Shown: positions 1-8,464 of the stretch, piece by piece
Position numbering within the stretch: the first letter of the stretch is position 1
Layout of the letters: the number at the start of each line of letters is the position of its first letter
Assembly: GCF_036322625.1 (NCBI RefSeq)
Contig: NZ_AP027266.1
Coordinates: forward strand, 2,607,001-2,671,000
Reading direction: 5' to 3'
Length of the DNA stretch: 64,000 bases
Source: Roseicyclus marinus
GTDB lineage: Bacteria > Pseudomonadota > Alphaproteobacteria > Rhodobacterales > Rhodobacteraceae
Translations under genes and position numbers: made by a program
Notes under the pieces: generated by a model
Seen by the model: the letters and a program-made list of their open reading frames with translations, nothing else
Told to the model about the DNA's origin: nothing
Databases searched by the model: none

Positions 1-1
1 G

Positions 2-1630
2 GACACGGCCGGCATGCTGGCTTGCGTGCGCCGCTACGAGCGGATCGACGTGGTGGCGGGGCGGATCATGTCCTATGCGGGCCTGCGGTATTACCAGCAC
101 ACAACGGATGCGGGCCGGGCCAAGTTCATGTCCGACATGCAGGACAAGATCACGACCTATACCACCGCGCTCGTATTCTTCGATTTGGAATTCAACCGCA
201 TCCCCGATGCAGGCTACGCGGCGGTCTTTGGCGGCGACCCGGCGCTGGCGCGCTACAAGCCGGTTTTCGACCGGATGCGGGCGAGAAAGCCCTACCAGCT
301 GTCCGATGAACTGGAGAAATTCCTGCACGATCAATCGGTCGTGGGGGCGAGCGCGTGGAACAAGCTGTTCGACGAGACGATCGCGGGCATGTCCTTTGAG
401 GTCGAGGGCGACAGGCTGGGGATCGAGGCGACGCTGAACCTGTTGACCGACCATGACCGGTCGCGGCGCGAGGCGGGCGCGCGGGCGCTGGCCGACGGTT
501 TCGCCGAGCGGTTGCCGCTGTTCGCACGGGTCCACAACACGCTGGCCAAGGACAAGGAAATCTCGGACCGCTGGCGCAAGCTGCCGACGCCGCAAATGGG
601 GCGGCACCTGTCCAATCACGTGGAACCCGAGGTGGTCGAGGCGCTGCGCAACGCGGTCGTCGCGGCCTATCCGCGGCTCTCGCACCGCTATTACGCGCTC
701 AAGGCCAAGTGGCTGGGGCTGGAGCGGTTGCAGGTCTGGGACCGCAACGCGCCCTTGCCCATGGAGGAGAACCGCATCTTCGGCTGGGAGGAGGCGCGCA
801 AGCTCGTGACCGAGGCCTATGCCGGGTTCGATCCGCGCATGGCCGAGCTGTCGGAGCCGTTCTTCACCCAGGGCTGGATCGATGCGGGCGTGAAGGAGGG
901 CAAGGCGCCCGGCGCCTTTGCCCATCCGACGGTGGCGGAGGTGCATCCCTACGTGATGCTCAACTATCTCGGCAAACCGCGGGACGTGATGACGCTGGCC
1001 CATGAGCTGGGCCATGGTGTTCACCAGCGGCTGGCGGCGGGCCAGGGGGAATTGTTGTCCTCCACCCCGCTCACGCTGGCGGAAACGGCGAGCGTCTTTG
1101 GCGAGATGCTGACCTTCCGCAAGATGCTGGCCGAGGCCAAGGACGATGCCGCGAAGAAGGTGTTGCTGGCGGGCAAGGTCGAGGACATGATCAACACGGT
1201 CGTGCGCCAGATCGCGTTCTACGATTTCGAATGCAAGCTGCACGCCGCCCGCCGCGAGGGGGAGCTGACGCCCGAGGATATCAACGCGCTCTGGATGTCG
1301 GTGCAGGCGCAAAGCCTTGGGCCGGTGTTCGATTTCATGGAAGGCTACGAGACCTTCTGGGCCTATATCCCGCATTTCGTGCATTCGCCCTTCTACGTCT
1401 ATGCCTATGCCTTTGGCGACGGCTTGGTGAACGCGCTTTACGCGGTCTATGCGGAAGGCACGCCGGGCTTTCAGGAGAAGTATTTCGACATGCTCAAGGC
1501 GGGCGGGTCCAAGCATCACAAGGACTTGCTGGCGCCCTTCGGGCTGGATGCCTCGGACCCTGCGTTCTGGGACAAGGGGTTGAGCATGATCGAGGGCTTC
1601 ATCGACGAGCTGGAGGCGATGGAAGCCTGA
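2..1630 (+). CDS. M3 family oligoendopeptidase (PepF-like), 5' end missing
   Basis: Zinc metallopeptidase of family M3, a cytosolic enzyme that cleaves oligopeptides. The frame is open from base 2, so the true start lies outside the window; 542 residues are visible, while family members are usually about 600. The zinc motif HELGH is encoded at 1001-1015, and the third ligand is probably the Glu of the LAETAS stretch about 25 residues later. The C-terminal part holds the helical tail typical of PepF. It is followed 1 nt later by a small membrane-protein gene in the same direction. Family assignment is firm; substrate range is not visible from the sequence. Confidence 0.9.
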   Translation, partial: DTAGMLACVRRYERIDVVAGRIMSYAGLRYYQHTTDAGRAKFMSDMQDKITTYTTALVFFDLEFNRIPDAGYAAVFGGDPALARYKPVFDRMRARKPYQLSDELEKFLHDQSVVGASAWNKLFDETIAGMSFEVEGDRLGIEATLNLLTDHDRSRREAGARALADGFAERLPLFARVHNTLAKDKEISDRWRKLPTPQMGRHLSNHVEPEVVEALRNAVVAAYPRLSHRYYALKAKWLGLERLQVWDRNAPLPMEENRIFGWEEARKLVTEAYAGFDPRMAELSEPFFTQGWIDAGVKEGKAPGAFAHPTVAEVHPYVMLNYLGKPRDVMTLAHELGHGVHQRLAAGQGELLSSTPLTLAETASVFGEMLTFRKMLAEAKDDAAKKVLLAGKVEDMINTVVRQIAFYDFECKLHAARREGELTPEDINALWMSVQAQSLGPVFDFMEGYETFWAYIPHFVHSPFYVYAYAFGDGLVNALYAVYAEGTPGFQEKYFDMLKAGGSKHHKDLLAPFGLDASDPAFWDKGLSMIEGFIDELEAMEA

Positions 1631-1631
1631 G

Positions 1632-1883
1632 ATGGGCAAAAGCCGCATCCCTTTCCTGTCGGACGCGGAGCTGTCGCGCTGGAAGACGCGGGCGCGGCGG
1701 TTCCTGGTGCGCGTGCGGCAGGTCGTGCCGCCGGGGGGGCGGTTGGTGCTTGGGGTCTTGCTGATGATGGGCGGGCTTTTGGCGTTTTTGCCGGTGCTGG
1801 GGTTGTGGATGCTGCCCCTGGGGCTCGCCGTTGCCTCGCTCGACGTGGTGCCGGCGCTGCGCTGGCTGCGCGGGGGGCGTTAG
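1632..1883 (+). CDS. Small membrane protein, 83 aa, unknown function
   Basis: Starts one base after the stop of the M3 peptidase gene, so the two are probably co-transcribed. A basic N-terminal half (residues 1-35) precedes a long hydrophobic hairpin at about residues 38-73, with a Pro-Gly-Gly turn before it and an Arg-Gly-Gly-Arg tail. This suggests an inner-membrane protein with two short helices. I do not recognise a named family. Its codon use matches its neighbours, which supports a real gene. Confidence 0.6.
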   Translation: MGKSRIPFLSDAELSRWKTRARRFLVRVRQVVPPGGRLVLGVLLMMGGLLAFLPVLGLWMLPLGLAVASLDVVPALRWLRGGR

Positions 1884-1885
1884 CC

Positions 1886-2821
1886 GTGCCCTTGCGCCTG
1901 ACGCGGCGGGACACCATCGCGGGGGCGCTGGCCTGTCTTGCGCCACGTGTGGGCCGGACCGAGGGCGACAGGATCGCGGAGCTGGTCGCGCAGGTTTCGC
2001 CCGAGCGGTTGCGCGCCACGGTCGTGGCCTTGGCGGGCTTTCCGACGCGCTACACGCTGCACCCCGATTTCCCGCAGGTTACGGCGCACGTGGCCCAGGG
2101 CTTTCGCGAGATCGGGGTCGCGCCGGGGGGATTGGCGCTCTTGCCCTTCACGATGGAGGGCGGATTGCTGCGCCACAACGTGGTCGCGGGATCGCCCGCC
2201 GATCCGCGCGGGGTGATCGTGGTGGGCGCGCATATGGACAGCCTGTCCGAAACCCCGATGCGGCTTGCGCCCGGTGCCAATGACAATGCGACGGGCGTCG
2301 CCGCGATGATCGAGGCGCATCGGATTCTGGCCGGGGCCGCCCTGCCCTGTGGTCTGGTTTCGGTAGCGTTTGCGGGCGAGGAACAGGGCTATCGCGGCTC
2401 TGCCGCCCTTGCCGCGATGGCGCGGTCCAAAGGGTGGCGGGTGCGGCTGATGCTGAACCTCGACATGTTGGGCCATAGCCATCCCGGCCCCGATGCGCCC
2501 TTCTGGATCGAGGCGGATGAGGGGAACGCGCGGCCCGAGAATGACGCGGCGGCGCAGGCGGCGGGCGATGTCGCGGCGCGGATGGCGGCGGCGCATACGC
2601 GGCTCACCATCGCGCGATCCGACATCTGGGGCAGCGATTACATGCCCTTTGAGGCGGCGGGCTTTCCGGCGATCGGCTTTTACGACGGGGCGGCGGTCGA
2701 AGGCGCGCCGGGCTATCATTCGACCGCCGACACGGTCGACCGGATCGATTTCGACCGGTTGACCGAAGCGACGCGGCTGACCGTCGCCACGGTGGCGGCG
2801 GTCGCGCATCAGGCGGGGTGA
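1886..2821 (+). CDS. M28 family zinc peptidase with Tat-like N-terminus
   Basis: Predicted aminopeptidase or carboxypeptidase-type enzyme with two co-catalytic zincs, 311 aa. Visible M28 motifs in order: HMDS (first ligand), GANDNATG (bridging Asp), AGEEQG (catalytic and ligand Glu), NLDMLGH, and the late YHSTADT with the final His ligand. I chose GTG at 1886, two bases after the preceding stop, because it places a twin-arginine-like stretch (LTRRDTIAGALA) at the very N-terminus, pointing to export in folded form. An upstream in-frame ATG at 1805 would overlap the previous gene by about 80 bases. Family is firm; the Tat signal is an inference. Confidence 0.8.
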   Translation: MPLRLTRRDTIAGALACLAPRVGRTEGDRIAELVAQVSPERLRATVVALAGFPTRYTLHPDFPQVTAHVAQGFREIGVAPGGLALLPFTMEGGLLRHNVVAGSPADPRGVIVVGAHMDSLSETPMRLAPGANDNATGVAAMIEAHRILAGAALPCGLVSVAFAGEEQGYRGSAALAAMARSKGWRVRLMLNLDMLGHSHPGPDAPFWIEADEGNARPENDAAAQAAGDVAARMAAAHTRLTIARSDIWGSDYMPFEAAGFPAIGFYDGAAVEGAPGYHSTADTVDRIDFDRLTEATRLTVATVAAVAHQAG

Positions 2822-2825
2822 GCGA

Positions 2826-3311
2826 TCACTCGGCCTCGTTCGCGGGCTTGGCCTGCAACAGGCCGTAATTCGCCTCGCCCAGACGGTCGAAGAGATCGAT
2901 CTGGGTTTCGAGAAAGTCGATATGCCCTTCCTCGTCGGCGATCAGCTCTTCGAAGAGCGCCTTGGAGACGTAATCCTTGACGCTTTCGCAATGATCGCGC
3001 GCCTCGATATAGAGGGTGCGGGCGTCGTGTTCGGCGGCGAGATCGGCGTCGAGCGTTTCGCGCAAAGTCTGGCCGATGCGCAGCGGGTCGAGTTTTTGCA
3101 GGTTCGGGTGGCCGCCCAGAAAGATGATGCGTTCGATCAGCCGGTCGGCATGGTGCATCTCTTCCACGCTTTCCTCGCGCGATTTGGCGGCGATGCGGCC
3201 GTAGCCCCAATCCTCCTGCAGGCGATAATGGAGCCAGTACTGGCTGACCGCCGTCAATTCGCTGCGCAGCGCCGCGTTGAGATAGTCGATGACCTTGGCG
3301 TCGCCTTTCAT
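2826..3311 (-). CDS. bfr: Bacterioferritin
   Basis: Iron-storage protein of 161 residues, the normal family length, forming 24-mer cages with haem at the dimer interface. Ferroxidase residues are visible: Glu in LRSELTAVS, the EEMHHAD segment (Glu and His, with the haem-ligand Met beside them), Glu in AAEHDA, and [10 protein letters not shown] (Glu and His). ATG 3311 is chosen because a strong AGGAGA lies 7 bases upstream; the longer reading frame adds a basic, non-homologous leader. It converges on the M28 gene and lies downstream of the bfd-like gene on the same strand, which suggests joint handling of stored iron. Confidence 0.93.
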   Translation of the reverse strand: MKGDAKVIDYLNAALRSELTAVSQYWLHYRLQEDWGYGRIAAKSREESVEEMHHADRLIERIIFLGGHPNLQKLDPLRIGQTLRETLDADLAAEHDARTLYIEARDHCESVKDYVSKALFEELIADEEGHIDFLETQIDLFDRLGEANYGLLQAKPANEAE

Positions 3312-3406
3312 GGCATGTTCTCCTTTTCCTGGCCGGGGGCGTCGCCCCCAGGGCTGGTGATTGGTCAAACCTATGTATTCACGTCCGAAATTTCACGGGG
3401 GCCGCG

Positions 3407-3643
3407 TCAAGGACGCGCCTTGCGGCGGCGCAGGCCACGCAGGTCGGCGGGCACGCCAAGGGCGGGTGAGCTCTCCATCGTTGCGAGAAACAGGGGCAGA
3501 CAGCCGCCGCAATCGGCCTTGCGGCCCAGCGCGCGATAGACCTTGCCGGGGGTGATGATCGTGTCGGGATCGGCGGCGCGCATCCAGTCGATGGCGCCGT
3601 GGATGTCGGTGTCGCTGATGCCGGTGCAGGAACAGACGATCAT
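3407..3643 (-). CDS. bfd: (2Fe-2S) bacterioferritin-associated ferredoxin-like protein
   Basis: Small iron-sulfur protein, 78 aa, of the BFD-like (2Fe-2S) family, which in other bacteria delivers electrons to bacterioferritin to release stored iron. The cluster ligands are visible as CSC near residues 4-6 and CGGC at about residues 48-51. The start at 3643 begins with IVCSCTG, the conserved N-terminus. The C-terminal 25 residues are Arg/Pro-rich and not part of the domain. The start overlaps the stop of the upstream 58-aa frame by four bases (ATGA), and bfr follows about 95 bases downstream. The functional link to bfr rests on family knowledge and adjacency. Confidence 0.85.
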   Translation of the reverse strand: MIVCSCTGISDTDIHGAIDWMRAADPDTIITPGKVYRALGRKADCGGCLPLFLATMESSPALGVPADLRGLRRRKARP

Positions 3644-3816
3644 GGGCGCTGTCCCCGGCTGACAGGATTGGCCTGCCGGTCGATCAGCCGCTCGATCATG
3701 GCCGAAAGGGACGGACAGCAGGCCGCGCCGAATTCGGACAGGAGGTCCGCGGCAAGCGCCACCGGACCGGCGGCGGGGACGGATCGCGGCGATGAGGTCG
3801 TGGGACGGGTCATGGG
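3640..3816 (-). CDS. Small hypothetical protein (58 aa) coupled to bfd
   Basis: A short frame with a good ribosome-binding site (GAGGTG about 7 bases before ATG 3816), ending in an ATGA overlap with the bfd start, an arrangement typical of translational coupling. The product carries a Cys-Cys pair in the middle (EFGAACCPSL) and a helical stretch AMIERLIDRQ. It does not match a family I know, and it is not HemP. Position suggests a role in iron metabolism, but nothing in the protein proves it. It could be a leader peptide that only sets bfd translation. Confidence 0.45.
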   Translation of the reverse strand, partial: PMTRPTTSSPRSVPAAGPVALAADLLSEFGAACCPSLSAMIERLIDRQANPVSRGQRP

Positions 3817-3907
3817 CCACCTCGCAACGGGATGGCCCAAACCTGACAAATTCAGTCGGACACGTCAATCCTTACTAAAAGGATCGGCTAATTATTGTGA
3901 CCCGGCC

Positions 3908-4153
3908 TCAAAGCTTGTTGTGAGACCCGTCGCAGAGCGGTTGGCGCTGGCTGGCCTTGCAGCCGCAAAAGAAGACCTTTCCGTCCTTTTCGGCGGTCCA
4001 TTTCTGCGGCTGAAAGCCCGTATCCTTATGAGATCCATCACAAAACGGCTGCTTTTGCGATTTGCCGCAGGCGCACCAGAAATAGGTTTTTCCCTCGGTC
4101 ACCTCGACGGGGAACGGGGCTTTCTGGGCGATGACGGGTATGTTGTCGGACAT
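3908..4153 (-). CDS. CDGSH iron-sulfur domain protein (tandem)
   Basis: An 81-residue protein with two copies of the CDGSH (2Fe-2S) binding motif. Each repeat has the pattern C-x-C followed after 8-9 residues by PFCDGSH or PLCDGSH, so each should bind one cluster through three Cys and one His. MitoNEET-related bacterial proteins of this layout are thought to act in redox or cluster transfer. It stands alone with about 90 bases to the previous frame, within a run of iron genes (bfr, bfd). Family call is certain; the physiological role is not known. Confidence 0.92.
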   Translation of the reverse strand: MSDNIPVIAQKAPFPVEVTEGKTYFWCACGKSQKQPFCDGSHKDTGFQPQKWTAEKDGKVFFCGCKASQRQPLCDGSHNKL

Positions 4154-4210
4154 CTGGCAGGGTTCCTTGGCTGGATGATTGTCCGCAACTTGGGCCGCTT
4201 GCGCGCAGCG

Positions 4211-4519
4211 TCAATCCAGATCGGTCCAGGGCCAGGGTTTCACGTCGGAGGCCGCCGATTGATAGCGCGCGGCCTTGGCCATCCAGATGCCGAGATCGGT
4301 TCCGAAATCGGCAAGGCGCTGGTTGCGCTCGCCGGTATTGATCAGCATCACCACGAATTGCACCACCGTCAAAAGCGTCAGAACGGTCTGGCCGAGGCTG
4401 AGCATGACGGCGATGATCACCATGTGAACAAGGCGCAAGGCCATGCTTTCACGGGGAGATTCCGGTTGGTCCCCGTTCAGGCGGCCAGCGATCCTTTCGT
4501 CGTCGTTGCGATCCATCAT
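4211..4519 (-). CDS. DUF4389 family membrane protein
   Basis: A 102-residue protein with one or two hydrophobic segments at about residues 28-62 and the C-terminal signature KPWPWTDLD that I associate with DUF4389. In-frame ATG codons occur at 4519 and 4516; the first overlaps the stop of the upstream oxidoreductase gene (ATGA), so the two form an operon. Function of the family is unknown. Charged N-terminus without a signal peptide suggests an inner-membrane protein. Confidence 0.75.
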   Translation of the reverse strand: MMDRNDDERIAGRLNGDQPESPRESMALRLVHMVIIAVMLSLGQTVLTLLTVVQFVVMLINTGERNQRLADFGTDLGIWMAKAARYQSAASDVKPWPWTDLD

Positions 4520-5493
4520 CGTGACATCCCCAGTTTGTCCAGAACCGCGTCGATGGCGATCTGGGTGCCGCGCGCGGTTTCCAGAGGATAGGGGAAATCC
4601 GCGCCGTCGAGAAGGGTTGCGGCCATCGCCTCGACCTGGAGCGCGTATTGGCGCGCTTCGGGGAAGGAATGGGTCTCGAACGGCTGGCCGTCGTGGGCGA
4701 GGAGCAGATCGGCCTGCGCATATTGGCCCGCGTTGAAGGGCGCGGTGAGGGTCATCCGGCCCGCGCTGCCCTGAAAAACCATGGTTTGATAACGGGTTGC
4801 GCGCATCGAGACGTGGAAGGAAAAGCGGATGTCACCTGCGCGCGCCTGCACCCAAGTCGAGGTGTCGACGCCGTTTTCAACGGTCGCATCGGCCCAGAGA
4901 ATCGTAGGCTCCAGCCCCGTGGCAAAGCGGAAGGCACCAATCGGATAGACGCCCACATCGCGCAATGCGCCGCCCGCAAGATCGACGGAAAGGCGAATAT
5001 TTGCAGGATCTTCAAGGCCATAGGTGAAAGCGCCCGTGACGGTATGAAGCTTGCCCAGCGCGCCCTTGGCGATCAGCGCGCGCGCCTTGTGCCATTGGGG
5101 GTGATGGGCGGGCATCCAGGCTTCGGCGATGATCTGGCCGGTGCGGTCGCGGGCGGCGATCAAATCGTTGAATTCGCCGGATTTCAGCGCGATGGGCTTT
5201 TCGCAGAGCACGGATTTTCCCGCCTCGGCGGCGCGGATCGACCAGTCCACATGGAGCGCGTTGGGCAGCGGGATATAGACGGCGTCGATCTCGGGATCGG
5301 TCAGAAGTTCCTGATAGGATTGATGAATTTTCAGCCCCGGCGCGATGGCGGCAAAGGGCGCGGCGCGGGACGGGTCGCGCGTGGCGATGGCGGCAAGGCG
5401 CGAGCGGCGCGCCTCGTTGATCGCGGGGGCCATGGTCTTGCGGGCAAAGCCCGAGGCGCCAAGGATGCCCCATCGGATGTGATCGCGTGTCAT
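4516..5493 (-). CDS. Gfo/Idh/MocA family NAD(P)-dependent oxidoreductase
   Basis: A 325-residue sugar or polyol dehydrogenase-type enzyme. The N-terminal Rossmann fold is marked by WGILGASGFA at about residues 8-17, and the catalytic CEKPIAL motif, containing the family's lysine, is at about residue 95. The C-terminal alpha/beta domain covers the rest. ATG 5493 is used because it leaves the usual short N-terminus before the Rossmann motif; the upstream extension is Pro/Arg-rich and unlike the family. The stop overlaps the DUF4389 start. The substrate cannot be read from the sequence. Confidence 0.87.
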   Translation of the reverse strand: MTRDHIRWGILGASGFARKTMAPAINEARRSRLAAIATRDPSRAAPFAAIAPGLKIHQSYQELLTDPEIDAVYIPLPNALHVDWSIRAAEAGKSVLCEKPIALKSGEFNDLIAARDRTGQIIAEAWMPAHHPQWHKARALIAKGALGKLHTVTGAFTYGLEDPANIRLSVDLAGGALRDVGVYPIGAFRFATGLEPTILWADATVENGVDTSTWVQARAGDIRFSFHVSMRATRYQTMVFQGSAGRMTLTAPFNAGQYAQADLLLAHDGQPFETHSFPEARQYALQVEAMAATLLDGADFPYPLETARGTQIAIDAVLDKLGMSR

Positions 5494-5616
5494 GGCAACA
5501 GGCGTAGCGCGGCGGCAGGGGGGCGGGAAAGACCCCGAATGTCTTGCCACAGGGTTAATTTTTCGGGGCAGACGTAAACGGTTTCCGAAGGCGGGGGTTC
5601 ATTGTTCACGTTTCGG

Positions 5617-5661
5617 AAACAAAACCGCCGCCCGCGGGGGGAGGACCCGACAGGCGGCGGC
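5617..5661 (-). terminator. Rho-independent terminator of rpoH
   Basis: On the minus strand a GC stem (GCCGCCGCC pairing with GGCGGCGG, loop of about 20 bases) is followed by TTTTGTTT. It lies about 20 bases past the rpoH stop codon. Confidence 0.75.
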
Positions 5662-5681
5662 ATGGGAGGATCGCGGGACCG

Positions 5682-6584
5682 TCAGGCGGTCGCCAGCATC
5701 CCCTGTTCGCGGGCCAGATCGCGCATCCGCTTTTGCAGCTTTTCGAAGGCGCGCACCTCGATCTGGCGGATGCGTTCGCGGCTGACATTGTAGACCGAGG
5801 ACAGATCCTCGAGCGTGACGGGTTCATCCTGCAACCGGCGCTGGGTCAGGATATCGCGCTCGCGTTCGTTCAGCACCTCGAGCGCCTTGGACATGAGCGC
5901 CATGCGCTGGTCGAATTCGTCGCGCTCGGCGTAATCGGAGGCCTGGTTGGCGCTTTCATCCTCGAGCCAGTCCTGCCATTGGGCCGACCCGTCGTCATCC
6001 GACCCGATGGTGGCGTTGAGCGAGGCGTCGCCGCCCGACAGACGCCGGTTCATCGAGATCACCTCATCCTCGGTCACGCCGAGGTCATGGGCGATGCGCG
6101 CGACGTTTTCGGGGCGCAGATCGCCCTCTTCCAGCGCGCCGATGCGGGCCTTGGCCTTGCGCAGGTTGAAGAAGAGTTTTTTCTGCGCCGAGGTCGTGCC
6201 AAGTTTCACCAAGGACCAGGACCGCAGGATGTATTCCTGGATCGAGGCGCGGATCCACCACATCGCATAGGTCGCAAGGCGAAAACCCTTTTCGGGATCG
6301 AAGCGTTTGACGGCCTGCATCAGGCCCACATTCGCCTCGGAGATCACCTCGGCCTGGGGAAGGCCATAGCCGCGGTAGCCCATGGCGAGCTTGGCGGCCA
6401 GGCGCAGGTGGCTGGTGACGAGCTGGTGGGCGGCTTCGGTATCCTGATCCTCGACCCAGCGCTTGGCGAGCATGTATTCCTGCTCGGGTTCCAGCATCGG
6501 GAACTTGCGGATTTCCTGAAGATAGCGGTTCAGTCCCTGTTCCGGCGACGGGGCCGGGAGATTTGCGTAGGTCGACATGGGCAT
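5682..6584 (-). CDS. rpoH: RNA polymerase sigma-32 (heat-shock) factor
   Basis: A 300-residue alternative sigma factor. Region 2 is clear (EANVGLMQAVKRFDPEKGFR and ATYAMWWIRASIQEYI), and region 4 ends in the helix-turn-helix [16 protein letters not shown]. The RpoH box QKKLFFNLR at residues 134-142 separates it from sigma-70 proteins and is the family's marker for chaperone (FtsH/DnaK) control. Start ATG 6584 has a GGGGG-type site just upstream; ATG 6578 is an alternative. It is monocistronic with its own terminator and a plausible sigma-70 promoter. Many alphaproteobacteria carry two rpoH genes; which one this is cannot be told here. Confidence 0.93.
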   Translation of the reverse strand: MPMSTYANLPAPSPEQGLNRYLQEIRKFPMLEPEQEYMLAKRWVEDQDTEAAHQLVTSHLRLAAKLAMGYRGYGLPQAEVISEANVGLMQAVKRFDPEKGFRLATYAMWWIRASIQEYILRSWSLVKLGTTSAQKKLFFNLRKAKARIGALEEGDLRPENVARIAHDLGVTEDEVISMNRRLSGGDASLNATIGSDDDGSAQWQDWLEDESANQASDYAERDEFDQRMALMSKALEVLNERERDILTQRRLQDEPVTLEDLSSVYNVSRERIRQIEVRAFEKLQKRMRDLAREQGMLATA

Positions 6585-6613
6585 GGACCCCCTGTTAGGC
6601 TCCTGTTGCGGTT

Positions 6614-6641
6614 TATGTAAACCCGCTTAACTTTTCGTCAA
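6614..6641 (-). promoter_or_regulatory. Putative sigma-70 promoter of rpoH
   Basis: Minus-strand TTGACG (6636-6641) and TACATA (6614-6619) are separated by 16 bases and lie about 30 bases upstream of the rpoH start. Inferred from consensus match only. Confidence 0.5.
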
Positions 6642-6791
6642 GAGCCGAAGTGAACGTTTCGGTTCAGAATGTGCATCTTGCGATTGCGAACAGCAAGTCG
6701 CGTTACCGTGATTTCACGTGCATGTGTGCACATGTTTCAGAGCCGATCCGAACGGCTTCAGCCAAAGGGTGGCCACAGGGAAGGAGGCAAG

Positions 6792-7448
6792 ATGCCTGCC
6801 AGAACCCAAGCGCGCATCGCCGGATGCCTCTATGTCGTGATCATCCTTTGCGGGATGAGCGCGGAATTGATCTTTCGCGGGCCTTTGCTTGCGCCCGGCA
6901 CGGCGGAGGGGGTGCTGGCCGCGATCCTTGCCGCGCCGGGACTGTTACGGGGGGCGATCTTGCTCGATGTGGCAATGATCGTGGCCGATGTGGCGCTGGC
7001 CATCCTGCTTTACCGGCTGTTGCGCTTTGTGTCGGAACCCGTGGCGCTGGCGGCGATGGTGTTCCGGCTGATGCAGGCAGCGGTGATCGCGGCAAGCCTG
7101 CTGGCGCTGGTGGCGGTCGATGCGCTGGCGCTGCGCGGCGCGGGCGTGGAGGCGGGATTGGTGCGCGGCCTGATGGAGGTGCATGGCATCGGCTATGACC
7201 TGGGGCTGATCCTGTTTGCGGCAAATACCGGGCTGACCGCGTGGCTTTTGGCGCGATCGGGATGGGTGCCGCGCGCGCTGCCCTGGCTTTTGGCGGCGAC
7301 GGCGCTGGTCTATGTCACGGGCAGTGTCACACGCATCGCGGCGCCTGAGTGGAACGCGCTGGTGCAGCCTGCCTATGGCGTGGCGCTGGTCGCGGAAAGC
7401 TGGTTTGCGCTGGTGCTGCTCTTCGGGGCGCGCGTGGCGCGGGGTTAG
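6792..7448 (+). CDS. DUF4386 family membrane protein
   Basis: A 218-residue protein with about six hydrophobic segments spread over its length, and the start QARIAGCLYVVIILCG that is typical of DUF4386 proteins. ATG 6792 has a GAGG site 8 bases upstream; longer frames would start in the rpoH upstream region. The gene converges on rluD and their stop codons overlap by four bases. The family is widespread in bacteria but has no assigned function. Confidence 0.78.
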   Translation: MPARTQARIAGCLYVVIILCGMSAELIFRGPLLAPGTAEGVLAAILAAPGLLRGAILLDVAMIVADVALAILLYRLLRFVSEPVALAAMVFRLMQAAVIAASLLALVAVDALALRGAGVEAGLVRGLMEVHGIGYDLGLILFAANTGLTAWLLARSGWVPRALPWLLAATALVYVTGSVTRIAAPEWNALVQPAYGVALVAESWFALVLLFGARVARG

Positions 7449-8464
7449 AGCGCGCGGAGCGCCTCGATCAGCTCGGCCATCTCGGGGGGCAGATCGGCCT
7501 CGAACGCCATTTCCTCGCCCGTCACGGGATGGACAAAGCCCAGCCGCGCGGCATGGAGCGCTTGCCGGGGAAAGGTGTTGATGCGCTCGGCCAGATCCGC
7601 CCCCAGCGTCTTGTCCGACACCTTGCGCCGGCCGCCATAGACGGGATCGCCGACGAGGGCATGGCCGACATGGGCCATATGGACGCGGATCTGGTGGGTG
7701 CGCCCGGTTTCCAGCCGACAGGTCACAAGGGTGACGGGACCGAGCGGTTCCTCGACCCGGACGCGGGTGACGGCGTGACGGCCGCCCTGGAACAGGACCG
7801 CCTGACGCTGGCGGTCGGTCTTGTGGCGGGCGAGCTGGGTGGTGATCTTGAGGATCGCGCCGGGTTCGAAATTCACGCCCTTGACCCCGTTCAGGCGCGG
7901 GTCGGCGGCATCGGGCAGCCCGTGGCAGAGCGCGATATATTCACGGTCGACGCTATGGGCGGCGAATTGATCGGCCAGCCCGTGATGGGCGGCATCCGAT
8001 TTCGCGACGACCAGAAGGCCCGATGTATCCTTGTCGATGCGGTGCACGATGCCGGGGCGCTTTTCGCCGCCCACGCCCGACAGGTTGCCGCCGAAATGAT
8101 GGAGGAGCGCGTTGACGAGCGTGCCGCCGGGCGAGCCGGGGGCGGGATGGACGACCATGCCGGCGGGCTTGTTGATGACGATCAGGTCGGCGTCTTCGTG
8201 GCGGATGTCGAGGTCGATGGCCTCGGGGGCGGTTTCGACATCGACGGATTCCTCGACCGTGATGGCGATCACATCGCCCTCGGCCACCTTTGTGCGGGGG
8301 TCGGTGACGGGGGTGCCGTTCAGGCGCACCGCCCCGTCTGCGATCAGGCGCATGAGGCGCGAGCGGCTCAGATGCGCCTGCTCTGGCACATCGCGGGCCA
8401 GTGCCTTATCAAGGCGGGGGGCCGGGTCCGGCCCGATTTCGACCGTCACGATATGGGTGGGCAT
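7445..8464 (-). CDS. rluD: RluA family 23S rRNA pseudouridine synthase (RluD-like)
   Basis: A 339-residue enzyme that isomerises uridines to pseudouridine in large-subunit rRNA. An S4 RNA-binding domain occupies the first 80 residues (LSRSRLMRLIADGAVRLNG). The catalytic motif HRIDKDTSGLLVVAK contains the nucleophilic Asp, and GRTHQIRVH is the other conserved RluA signature. ATG 8464 is taken from the homologous N-terminus MPTHIVTV. Its start codon overlaps the divergent start of the next gene. Assignment as RluD rather than RluC is by overall layout and is less sure. Confidence 0.87.
   Translation of the reverse strand: MPTHIVTVEIGPDPAPRLDKALARDVPEQAHLSRSRLMRLIADGAVRLNGTPVTDPRTKVAEGDVIAITVEESVDVETAPEAIDLDIRHEDADLIVINKPAGMVVHPAPGSPGGTLVNALLHHFGGNLSGVGGEKRPGIVHRIDKDTSGLLVVAKSDAAHHGLADQFAAHSVDREYIALCHGLPDAADPRLNGVKGVNFEPGAILKITTQLARHKTDRQRQAVLFQGGRHAVTRVRVEEPLGPVTLVTCRLETGRTHQIRVHMAHVGHALVGDPVYGGRRKVSDKTLGADLAERINTFPRQALHAARLGFVHPVTGEEMAFEADLPPEMAELIEALRAL

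Noticed and set aside
3844-3895. Irr/RirA-type iron box upstream of the bfd genes
   Set aside because: TCA-N10-TCA direct repeats are present but not the TGA-N9-TCA inverted pattern expected of an iron-Rhodo box.
6720-6735. CATGTG-TG-CACATG palindrome upstream of the DUF4386 gene
   Set aside because: Short, no known regulator box, and it may belong to either divergent gene; not supported enough for a feature.
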